Source: Plecoglossus altivelis
Lineage: Eukaryota > Chordata > Actinopteri > Osmeriformes > Plecoglossidae
DNA: 64,000 nt
Assembly (NCBI GenBank): GCA_036571765.1
Contig: BROE01000014.1
Span: forward strand, 16,624,213-16,688,212
Direction: 5' to 3'
In this document: positions 44,448 through 55,500 of the stretch, in pieces
Position numbering within the stretch: the stretch's first letter is position 1
Layout: every line of letters begins with the position of its first letter
The notes under the pieces: model-generated
Told to the model about the DNA's origin: nothing
Seen by the model: the letters and a program-made list of their open reading frames with translations, nothing else
The model's database searches: none
Program-made: the position numbers and the translations under genes

Positions 44448-44834
44448 CCATATCCTGCTTGATACTAGAAAACAGTTATCGTTGACTAAGTTGAACTTAT
44501 ATTTTGTATATAAATCTTCACTAACAGTGCATCATTTGCTCATGTTTGTTGAAGGAATTGAAATTGCGTAAGTTTCATTTGCAGTAAACTGACGCAGTAC
44601 AAGATGAAGCAAAAAGCGGTTGTGTTCCTTTACTTGAACAAAGACTTGAGAAGTTGCCTGAAATTAGATGAACACTTGAGTATCAATTAATATAATTATT
44701 TTGTGCAACCTTCGTCTTGCCTAAAGGGGGCGATATAGATGACATAAAAATATGAGACAGACAGGGTTTCATGCCACCAACTTATTTGATGACCAAGTCA
44801 ATACGGACAGCGTTAGTCAACGTTGAATCGAAAT

Positions 44835-45052
44835 CTATGTCCCGCGCCATTCGTCCTCCTGTGGTTCTGACGGGATCTTGACCAAGGAAATCGTGGCGTG
44901 TCCGTTCATGTCATTGGTCGATTGGCCGGATCGATCCGTCAACAGTGTCTTTGGAGGACCGTCTGTTTGGGTGTTACCGTGGTGATGGTAGGGGTTCACC
45001 AGCAGTGAGCTCCCTGAGGGGAGAGTGAAGAGGAGTTTACAACCTCACAAGG

Positions 45053-45126
<74 letters not shown>

Positions 45127-48100
45127 GAACACGAAGAAGAAGGATTCCCTCCCGCATGTTTTAGACGTTTCCCTGCTCCAACACACCTGATTCTAATGAA
45201 TGTTCATAAGATGGCTTCTACAGAGCTGGATAACCACCCATTTGTTAGAATCAGGTGTGCTGGAGCAGGGAAACATCAAAAACCTTCAGGACGGCGGCCC
45301 TCGAGGACCGGAGTTCGACACCTATGATCTAGATTAGAACATACAGGACAGGTGATCCCTAAGGAGAGGGGTCTCCAATCCTGGTCCTCGAGGGCCGCTG
45401 TCCTCAAGGTTTTTGATGTTTCCCTGCTCCAGAACACCTGATTCTAATGAATGAGCCATTACCAAGCTCTGTGGAAGCTTTATAATGACCTTTTATTAGA
45501 GTCAGGTGTGCTGGAGCAGGGAAACATCTAAAACTTTCAGGACAGCGGCCCTCGAGGACCAGGATTGGAGACCCCTGCCTAAGGACCAGGGTTGGGAACC
45601 ACTGCTCCACATCACCAAAGCCCCTGTGTCTCTTCCCTGAGAGAGATGTCTTTCCCCACGATGTGAACTCCCTTAATGAGCTTTGGAAAGATTCAGAGCG
45701 CCAATGGATAATGACACACGTGGGGTTAGGGAAGACCATCGCTAAGTACTTCCCACCTTAGTGTCATACTTAAAAAACCGGATGTGGCTGCTGTAATAGC
45801 CTGACTGAGATGAACTCAAAATATCCATAAGCCATTCACGCTGTTATGCTGATGGAAACGTCCCTGGTCGTAGTTTGTTTATCCGATGGCATCAATGTTA
45901 TCATTTGGCGGGCGAATTCTGTCATGTAACGGAATCGCTCGAGTACCTGAGTTGACAAAAATCGGTCTAAGACTTTTGTCTTCGTCGCGGCTCTCCTGGC
46001 AATATTCGCCTAACTCTGGGCAGGGGTACCGTGTCTCAGAGATGGCCACTGGCTCCACAGTCAAGCTGCAGCGGCTGAAAAGTGCTGTCAAACAAGAAAG
46101 AATGAGTCAGTCATCCTCGCATTTATTAATTTAGCAGACGTTTTTATTCAAAAGGGGCAGGAGATAAATACGGCAGACAGCCAAGCCCACTACGGAAAAT
46201 ATTGCGACACTACAACAACATCACATCTTCCAAAAAAAAGTATATAAAATCTCTTTCGCTTTGCTTATTTAGACAAGCTGCCAATACTCATTTTTCGCTT
46301 GATAAGTAAATTAAGGATACCCTACAGACCTATAGGCTGTTCTGTCATTCTTTCCCCTCTGGTAACGGATAGCATTGATTTTCACAGTTACATGCTACAT
46401 ACAACGTGATCTGGCGGTTAGAGACTAGAAGTTTGACTCATTTCATTACCTCACTCTTTGCCTGTTGACCAGAAACGGCCGTGGTTTAAGATGAAATAAA
46501 AAAAATAAAAAAAATCAAGTGACTGACGTTGTTACCAACTTTTTTGTCTTGTACAATAAGAACTACGTTGGTATGTGCGTCATTTTCGTTCGAAAATCGA
46601 TGGCAAGCGTAGATGGGGGAAAAGGATGTGGTTTGGTCTGTCATGCATGAACATGACTTATTGCCCCAGGCACGATCATTTTCTTTAGAAATTCTTTAGT
46701 CATTTTGTCAATGCCACTTGGACGTAGCATAACTGACACAACCTAAGTTTTCAAAAGGTTTCTAACGTCACTTCATAATTTACTCCCCGTATACCTACAT
46801 TGCTAAACTTTAACACAATTTTGTTTGTTCTGTCTGCAAACTGCGGGCTTTGTCCGAAGGATTACAAGTGAACTATTGCGAACTAAGTTGAGCCATGCTT
46901 CTCCAACTTTCAGCATAATCTATCGTTAATTCTGAACTTGAAACTGTAAAAAGTGAGGTCGAAGCACCAACGTTCGTGCTTCTGCTGTTCCCTCTTACCA
47001 CAAACTCTATATCTGACATCCATCTGCAGATATGCACTTTCTTTGAGTGCTTTCATCACTTCCGACAAGCACAGAGACCCCCTATGAATACACGCTGCCT
47101 ACACTTTTCTCACTTGCATTGACTGGAAGTCTTCACAAAACCACAACTTGCGTACTGTAACGACACGGACAGCTAATCTCTCTCACTTTCTGAGGATTTA
47201 GAAAACACTATTAGCCTCAAAGGGGCAATTTGCTGCACAGAGCACATATATAAACACACGCAAATAACAAAACAACCCAACAAAAATGACACACAAAAAA
47301 ACCCCCAATAAAAAATAAATAAAAAAAACATTTTTTTTTTTGCGTCGACCAAGGCTACATGCCGGCTACCTGTATGGTTCGAGTTGCGCTTCATCCACCG
47401 ATAAAGAACGCAGAGCAGAACGATGAGGACGGCCGTCACCACCAACCCTGCCCAAAGGCTAGCCGGTAGCATCCAGGAACAACCTGACAGAGAGAGTCTA
47501 TATCAGCAAACGAACTCATCTTGTCCAATCGACTCTGTTAGGAACGTAATGGCGGCATAACGCGAATGTCATCGTTCATGATGAGCGCAGTTACACAAAC
47601 CTGACCTTTGACCTAGGAGATGGAAGGAAGTGATTGGGACGTACCTGGATGTTTTAAGGGACCGCACGTGGCATCAGTTGTTTTGGTCCCTGGAGATTTC
47701 AACTCCTGTCCTAGTTCCTTACAACTGTGGAAGAAAGAAATCTAAACTATGAATTTTTCATTCACAAGTTGGTTCAATTTTCTCCAATCTTAAAGAAAGA
47801 GGTCAATCTGATGGATGCGGAGAAACCTCTCCATCGCCGTGGCAACAAATCACAACACTGCTGGTCATTTTATGTTCAAACACACAGTGACAAAGAACTG
47901 CTCTCAAATGTTGGTTGTTTGTTCTCCGGAGTTTGGGATGCAGCTTTACCGGGTGTGGGGTCTGCAGGGAGAGAGATCTGTCATGGGGCTGTAGGTTCCG
48001 GGCGGACATGGGGCACAAATGGTGTCATTTCCGATGGTAGCTGGAAGTCACAAAGGCAGGGTTACACCAAGGCTTAGATCTAACCTGGTGGCTGCTATGA

Positions 48101-51100
48101 AGAAGACGCACTGGTCATGTACCGTTATGCTGTGTTAACTTACTTCACAACACTTACCGTGAACTTTGACCCCAGAACCTGGGGGGCACTTGGTCATGAG
48201 GGCGCAGTGCTCCATTTCTTTGTCTATGAAATAGTAACCGGACTCGCACTCACACTGTCTGTTTTGTTCTGCCTGACACTCAGTCGCTGTCCTCATGTTG
48301 CTATCTGGGAGGGGAGAGAGGGGGCGAAGAGGGGAGGGAAGGGGGAGAGAGGGGATAAGGGAAGGGAAGGTATGGGGAGAGAGGAGACGAAGAGGGGAGG
48401 GAAGGGGGAGAGAGGGGATAAGGGAAGGGAAGGTATGGGGAGAGAGGGGGCGAAGAGGGGAGGGAAGGGGGAGAGAGGGGATAGGGGAAGGTATGGGGAA
48501 AGAGGGGGCGTAGAGAGGGAGGAGAGGGGGGGAGCAAGAGATATGAAGAAACGTCAGTCAAGCAAGAGCGCGCGCGCGCACATGGAAATGAGGATGTGGG
48601 ATGAGATGAGAAGAGGCGAGGAAGGGAGGGGTGGGAGGGAGGGAGGTTAGGGAGGGACGGGCGGGGGGAGGGAGGGAGGGAGGGAGGGAGGGAGGGAGAG
48701 GAGGAGGGAGGAGGGAGGGAGGAGGGGAGGAGAGAGAGAGAGAAAGTTTGGGCAGATTGTTTTCAATGTTTTGGAAAGAATGGAAAAGGGAGGCATGATT
48801 GGGAAAACGGATACTAATATAATGGTACTGGAACCCAGGGTCAGAGAACAATGTTCGGCGGAGGGTGGAGAGGGGGGAGGAAATGGGACTTACTGGAAAG
48901 GCAGACCCGACATTGTGCACAGTTGCGTATGAAGTTGGAGTCAGCGAGATACTCCTCGTGTTTGCATTTTTCACACACGGTTGTGGGTGAATCCTGGTTG
49001 CATTCTGCAACAACACGCTTCCCTGCAATACGGTAGATGAAATGTGGAGAGATGGGACAGAGAGATGGGATAAAAAGAGATGGGACAGAGAGAGATGGGA
49101 CAGAGAGATGGGAAGAGATAAATGGAAAGAGAGAGATAGGAAGAGTGAAGTGGGAGAGAGAGAGCATGGAAGAGAGAGCATGGGAGACAGAAAGATGGGC
49201 AGGAGACATGGGAAAGAGAGACAAATGGGAAGAGAGGGTATGGGCAGAGAGATGGGCAGAAGATACAATGGTAAGAGAGCAGATTGGACAAGAGAGAGAT
49301 GGTTGACAGAGAGAGATGAAACGAGAGAAATGGGAGAGAGATTTGAGGAGACGATGGGCTAGAGAGATGGGAAAGAGAGAGCATGAGAAAGAGAGATGGC
49401 AGAGAGATGGGAGGTAGAGAATACAAAGGAGAGCAGATGGGGGACAGATGATAGATGGGAGCAGAGCAGAGCGATTAGGCGCGAGAATGGGAGCAGAGAG
49501 AAGATGGAGCTTTAAGAGAGAGGATCGGGAGCAGAGAGTAGATGAGAGAGAGACAGATAGGTAAGAGAGAGAATGGGACACGAGAGAGATGGGGGCTAGA
49601 GAGGAGAGCTGGGACATAGAGAGAGATGGGACACACGAGAGAGATGGGACAGAGTGAGATGGGACAGAGTGAGATGGGACAGAGGGAGATGGGACAGAGA
49701 GAGATGGACAGAGAGAGATGGGACAGAGAGAGATGGGACAGAGAGACAATGGGAACAGAGAGAGATGGAGGACAGGCAAGAGAGTGGGACGGACATGTGG
49801 GACAGAGGAGATGGGACGAGAGATATGGAGCACAGAGAGAGATGCGACAGAGAGAGATGGGCACAGAGGGGAGTGGACGACAGAGGAGATGGTTGACAGC
49901 GAGAAGATGGGACAGACGAGACAGATGGGAAGAGCAGAGATTGGAAGATCAGCGATAGGAAAGAGAGAGATGGGGACAGAGAGAGATGGGAAGAGAGAGT
50001 CATGGAGAGAGAGAGAGACCAAGAGCCGCAGCGAAAGATAGTAGAGAGAGATGGGGATCAGAGATAGAGATGGGACAGAGAGAGAGATGGGACAGAGAGA
50101 GATGGACAGAGAGAGATGGGACAGAGAGAGATGGGACAGAGAGAGATGGGACAGAGAGACATGGGACAGAGAGAGATGGGACAGAGAGAGATGGGACAGA
50201 GAGACATGGGACAGAGAGAGATGGCACAGAGAGAGATGGGACAGAGAGAGATGGGACAGAGAGAGATGGGACAGAGAGAGATGGGACAGAGAGAGATGGG
50301 ACAGAGAGAGATGGGAAGAGAGAGATGGGACAGAGAGAGATGGAACAGAGAGAGATGGGACAGAGAGAGATGGGACAGAGAGAGATGGAACAGAGAGAGA
50401 TGGGACAGAGAGAGATGGGACAGAGAGAGATGGAACAGAGAGAGAGGATGAGCGCCAACAAAAACACAAACCAAGAACATAAACAGCGTACTGCTCCTCC
50501 AACCTTATTTCAGGAAACCTACTGTAGGTCTTAGAAGTAGGTCTTACGGATTTTTTCGCCCTAATTTGAAAAGCTTGATTGCGATACTGAGCTGGTGTCG
50601 TTAAATAAACAAATGCAAGCTACTGTATGTTCAATACAGTAATCTCCTGATTCTGTAATGAGAAGGTATCCATAACATACTAAAATACTTTGTGATACTG
50701 AGAGGTAATAATAATCAGAATAATCAGAGGTAGTGTCTCACCTGGAGGGCAAAGGTCACAGCAACGTCCTTCAAAGAAAAATTCCCCAGATTTGCACCTA
50801 TTGACACTAGCCATCTCTAGTCCATTTGAGGATGAACTTCTTGCTGATCTAAAAGATTTCAAGGATGTTCTTCTCCTCGAAGTCGTCAATATCATACTTT
50901 GAAAAACCCGTTTCAGAGTCTTTTGTGATAATGGTCTTTTTCCGTTACCGATGTTCAACCACTTGCCGATAAGCCAATCATCTTGCAGTCGTAGGTCAAC
51001 GTGTCGTTCTCTTTCCTTTCTGTGCGTTTCACCTGTCTTCTCTGGTCACACAGTCAAATATTTACTCCGCTCTCATTCTGTTCTCGCTTCTTTCTTTTAG

Positions 51101-51790
51101 ACGAGCGATCTGCCACCTTCCGTGTCTGTCACCCGACTTCTCTCGCTGTTCAAACGAAAACACCCACCCGTATGCTGTTATCTAGCTTCACCTCTCTTCC
51201 TCCCTCTTTCCTTCCGGCTCTCCCCCACTCTCCCCCCCACCCTCCCCCACCCTCCCCCACCGCACAGCATTCGCCTGTCTGTTTAGTGGGTAATGCAGCG
51301 TTTCATTTTTAGATCTGTTTGCTTGACATTCTGTTTCGTAATCAAACAGATCAGAACAATGTGATACTTCCTTTCTCCCCTCTACCTCTTCCCCTGTAGC
51401 CCTGCTGATCGGATCGGGTCAAAACCTTCAGTCCGGCCAGCGTAGTCTGGGTTCAGCCCAAACTGTAGAGACAGATATTCTTCAAATGTTAATACAATGT
51501 TAATACAGTTAATACCAAGACACAGGCACAGAGTCTTTACATCCACTATCTTATTGATTCCATCTGAAAAAACAACTCAATTTCAACACGAAAGAGTTTC
51601 AACCGTCACTTATAAATGAATTAAGTATTTTTGATGATGGACCGATCAAATAGCAAGTGTGTGCATGAGTAATCTTATACCCCGAGCTAACGGGGGGGTG
51701 GATGTCTCTTGCACAAGCGACCCGAATAAGGGACAGGGCAAGAACGGCGACGTAGAGAAGCAACAAAGAGATGAGAAAGCGTATTTTCAA
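44835..51790 (-). CDS. TNF receptor superfamily member, LTBR-like, no death domain
   Basis: Type I membrane receptor for a TNF-family ligand. Nine coding exons in transcript order: 51790-51681, 50797-50742, 49022-48894, 48304-48158, 48040-47950, 47724-47645, 47483-47370, 46084-45947, 45013-44835; 1,044 nt, 347 aa, and every splice phase agrees. Order: signal peptide (MKIRFLISLLLLYVAVLA), CRD1 (CKSGEFFFEGRCCDLCPPG), CRD2, CRD3 (CECESGYYF...CPPG), CRD4 (PCPPGTYSP...PHTRCKELG), a stalk, a membrane span (SLWAGLVVTAVLIVLLCVLY) and a tail of about 113 residues without a death domain. The tail holds acidic and SEPQED-like sequence that could bind TRAFs. The PHTRC..L...GT..TD..C ending of CRD4 is like LTBR, CD40 and HVEM. 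LTBR and CD27 lie near CHD4 in human, so ltbr is my best guess, but a tree is needed. Alternative: CD27 or another lineage-specific member. Confidence 0.82.
45055..45124 (+). repeat. (CA)n array
   Basis: Pure CA dinucleotide run of about 70 bases in the last intron of the TNF-receptor gene, abutting a MITE-like element. Confidence 0.95.
45141..45328. mobile_element. MITE-like foldback element, copy 1 (truncated)
   Basis: Contains GTTTCCCTGCTCCAACACAC near its left end and its near reverse complement GTGTGCTGGAGCAGGGAAAC near the right, so it folds back on itself. The right end (GGCCCTCGAGGACC) matches the right end of the element at 45366-45577. The left terminus is lost at the adjoining CA array. 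Non-coding; it sits in the last intron of the TNF-receptor gene. Confidence 0.65.
45366..45577. mobile_element. hAT-type MITE with 8-bp target duplication
   Basis: Terminal inverted repeats GAGGGGTCTCC at the left and GGAGACCCCTG at the right, extended inward by TCCTGGTCCTCGAGGGC and its complement. The element is flanked by CCTAAGGA at 45358-45365 and again at 45578-45585. An 8-base duplication with a CAGGG-type terminus is the signature of hAT transposons. It is about 212 bp, has no coding capacity and was presumably mobilised in trans. Confidence 0.75.
45578..47369. other. TNF-receptor-gene intron sequence
   Basis: Apart from the exon at 45947-46084, this stretch is AT-rich intron. A CAGGGTTGGGAACCACTG word at about 45588-45605 resembles another hAT terminus. 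No other feature recognised. Confidence 0.5.
48305..48745 (+). repeat. Purine-rich GGGA minisatellite
   Basis: Tandem units of about 62 bases containing GGGGAGAGAGGGGATAAGGG at 48305-48535, then (GGGA)n-like runs at about 48620-48745. Lies in the CRD2-CRD3 intron of the TNF-receptor gene, so the transcript carries it as polypyrimidine. Homopurine mirror sequence of this kind can form triplex DNA. Confidence 0.85.
49035..50450 (+). repeat. 15-bp minisatellite, about 1.4 kb
   Basis: Tandem GGGACAGAGAGAGAT units, nearly perfect from about 50090 to 50445 and decayed leftwards. It lies in the CRD1-CRD2 intron of the TNF-receptor gene. The unit length is a multiple of three and contains no stop, so long repetitive reading frames exist on both strands; these are not genes. 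Confidence 0.93.
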
Positions 51791-52577
51791 TCAAACGTAC
51801 ATACTAACCCCATAATAACAGCATGGATAAAGAAAGATAAATTTAGTCTCAAGTTATGCCTCCCTGTCTGATTAGTTCAGATAAATTTAAATACCTCCAC
51901 CATCTAGAAACCAGCCATCGCACTAGATAATGATGCTATTTTATCAAGCAGCTACCTCTCAATATCAGCTACAAACCTGGTTCATTATCTCTCACGCACG
52001 TCTATTAACGGAGACACAATCACTTGCTCCAGTACCAACCTGTCAATTACATCATCCGACAAGCCTTTCAAATTAAGCATGCCTCTAGGTCCTCTCCTCC
52101 ACCAACATCGTCTACCATGCCCCATTATAATTAGTTTTTCCTTTCCCTGCGACCCTTATATAGATTTGCCGATCCCCATCCTCTTAGTGAACTTCCCTTT
52201 CACCCAAAATCTTCGTTTACCTCACCCCTCTCTTCAGCCCACATCGTTCCACTACTGCCCCTCTTCTACCCCGTTATTCCTTCCTCTCCCAAATATACGT
52301 CCACTCTACCATCCTCCACTTTACCCCCTCCTTTCTTCCAGTCCAATAAGTCCACATACCCTGCCCTTATGGTCGTGTTACTCTTCCATGCCAACTACCA
52401 TCCCTACGCCTTATCCGTCTCCCATCACTCCTCCTAACCCCCCCTTACCCGTATCTTTTCATCAATAAAACGTACATACTAACCTCCTATAGTATTTTAC
52501 ATTCCGAATACCTACAAAGTCCCTACCTCCCTCCCCCCTTTCCTCCCTCACCTACCTCCGTCCCCCCCGTCCCCCAG
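51791..52577. promoter_or_regulatory. Presumed divergent promoter between the TNF-receptor gene and c1s
   Basis: The start codon of the - strand TNF-receptor gene is at 51790 and the first recognised c1s exon on + starts at 52578. The c1s leader exon and both transcription starts should therefore lie in this 787-base interval. The left part is AT-rich and the right part is C-rich on the + strand. No TATA box or named site can be called with confidence. Confidence 0.4.
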
Positions 52578-55500
52578 CCTCTGCCTCATCCTCCTGCCTC
52601 ACCATGCCTTCTCGATGCTCCTGGGGTGGTTGGAGTCCCCAGGTTATCCCCATGGTTACGCGCCTTTTGCCAGTACCAACTGGAGCAGGTGTGCTCCACC
52701 TGGCCACCTCATCTGCCTCAGGTTGATCCACCTTGACCTGGAGGACAGTGCCGACTGCGACCACGATGCCTTGGAGGTCAGTAGCGTCCAAAGTGGTTCA
52801 GTCTCCATCTCTAAACATGCGTGTTCTCTCGCCTGACTGACCACGGCTGTGCTGTACTGGTTTTCGCGATTGTAGGGCAAAGAAATATTTCTCTTGTTGG
52901 AAGCGACGCTGACCCACTTTAGCTCCGTTTTTTTCTTCTTCGCAGATCTTTGCAGATAGAAACCGCTTGGAAAATTTGTGTGGTAAAATGTCGCTGGATG
53001 GGTTGGATTCCTCCATCAATCCCCAACTCTGCTCTGTCTCGGGTGGGTGTCTTTCGTTGAAGTTCCGCTCAGACTTCTCCAACACCAAGAGACACACTGG
53101 ATTCAGAGGGTTCTACACTCTGCGAGGTGAGCGGGGAACAACCGTGTGGGTGGGAGGGGGAGGAAAAAGGGGGAGACGAAAAAAGCTTCAAACGCTTCGA
53201 AAAGAATCTCGCTGCTGCAATTTGACATTTGACATTTTGTGTGACCTTAGACTTTGATGAATGCAACGACCAAGATAACGGCTGTACACAGTTCTGCCAC
53301 AACCACATTGGTGGCTATCGTTGTTCCTGTCGCCCTGGTTACTATCTCGACGCAGACAAGCACACTTGTACAGGTACGTACTATGGTACAGATGGATGGT
53401 TGGGGGGGGGGTCGGTGCGCTCTTGAGCAAGGGGTACATGAAGGGGGAAGATCGAGTCATTGAAGAAAAAAGGAAAAGGGGAAGTTTGTACTAAATGAGA
53501 AGTGAGAGCACAAAACAGAGATTGACAAATTTGGTGGGAACTAATGGAAGAAGGGAAAAGCAGAAACGAAAACGAGGATGAGGAGGAAGAATGACAACGA
53601 TGAAGAAGATAATGCCACCGTCTGTTTAGCAGATGCTTTCGGCTAAAGCGATGAGCAGGGGACAATTCCAAGATGTCGATCTAGAGTCGAAATGTTATGA
53701 GACTGAACTACACCTAACCCAATGATCTGGTTACCCTCCTCCACCCCCTCAAACCCCCACCCCCTCACCCCACAGTGAGCTGCTCCGAGGACCTGTCTGG
53801 GAAGTTGCGTGGAGTGATCTCCACCCCCTCCAGACCTGGACCGTACGCAGAGAACGCCCGGTGCTCTTACACGCTCTCTGTGGAGGAACACCTGCAGCTG
53901 GTGTTGGAGTTCACAGGGGAGTTCGACGTGGAGCAGGGGCCCGAGGGCCAGTGCGTGGACACGCTGATGGTGAGTGGTTGTCTGGCCAGGAGACTTTGAA
54001 GTGCCTTCTCTGTATTCTTCAAAGGGCCATCTCTGTGTTCTACAAAGGGCCTTATCTGTGCTCTTCAAAGGGCCTTATCTGTGTTCTTCAAAGGGCCTTA
54101 TCTGTGTTCTTCAAAGGGCCTTCTCTGTGTTCTTCAAAGGGCCTTCTCTGTGTTCTTCAAAGGGCCATCTCTGTGTTCTTCAAAGGGCCTTCTCTGTGTT
54201 CTTCAAAGTGCCATCTCTGTGCTCTTCAAATGACCTTCTCTGAGTTCTTCAAAGGGCGTTCTCTGTGTTCTTCAAAGAGCCTTCTCTGTGTTCTACAAAT
54301 GACTTTCTCTGTGTTCTTCAAAGGGCCTTCTCTGTGCTCTTCAAGGGCCTTTCTCTGGGCCCTTCAAAGGACCTCTGAAAGGCCCTTTGAAAGGGCCTCT
54401 GAAGGGCCCTTTGAAAGGCCCTTTCAAAGGCCCTCTGAAGGGCCCTCTGAAAGGGCCTTTCACAACGGACACACAATCATCCTAAGCCTGTCTTTGTCTG
54501 TAAATTGTGAGATCTCATTTTTTTGCATTGTCATGTAGCCAACTTTAGTTCCAAGGTTGCCAGATGTGCTGACGCAGGCTAAATTTAACCCTCTCTCCAT
54601 GCCCGGTGGTTCCTGAGCCACGTCCGTTCCAGGTGTCCCTATGACCCCTCCATCCTGTCTTCCCTTCAACCTCGTGACCATGCGACCTGTCACTTTCAGA
54701 TTAAGACTCCATCGAAGGTACTAGGGACATACTGCGGCCATGTGGCTCCTCCCACTATCCACACGGGGTCAAACTACGCCCACCTTCTTTTCTCCTCTGA
54801 TGGTTATGGCGTCAACACTGGATTCACCATCCATTACTCTACCAAAGGTCAGCCATTTGCCGCTCTGTTTTCAAATAAAGACAGCGAGTTGATACAACAC
54901 ATAGCATTTTGTTCTCCGGGTTATTTGCCTGGTAACGAAATCAGTTATGTTTATACTTAAGTATTGAACGATTGTTATGATACTAAATTTACGATGTTCA
55001 GTGTGGTTTCAGTTCATGGAAGACTGACTGAAGGTTAATTTGATCATTCGTAATGTAATTCTGCAGCTAAGACGTGCCCAGGGTTTGTGACATTCGGTGC
55101 TACGATGACCCCTGAACTTCCTGAATATAAACACGGCAACAAAGTCATGGTCCGGTGTGAGCTAGGGAGAATCTTGGATTCTAAAGCAGTGAGTCCTGCT
55201 CTGAACTGCAATGCACTACACACTTTAAAATAATCGAGTTCAAGTTCAAACTATACAAACCGTACGAATACTTACCGATGGGGAGCTGTACATGTGCAAG
55301 GAATCCTCATCATCGTCGTCGATACATTTTACATCAACAATTAAAATGTTCTGTATGTAAATCACGTTTTTTTCCACATTTTTTTCATTAAATCCATTTG
55401 AATGGATTTCAATGGAATTCAACAGCGCAAAAGGACCCATGATAACATGTTGTACGTGTCAACATGTCAAAGGACAGGCGAGTGGAGTCCAGCGTACCCC

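Noticed and set aside
48841..50502. 553-codon Ser/Leu/Pro-rich frame on -
   Set aside because: It reads through a 15-bp minisatellite; only the segment at 48894-49022 is a genuine exon, with its own acceptor.
44835..51790. Assignment as tnfrsf1a
   Set aside because: The cytoplasmic part, read in phase to its stop, has no death domain.
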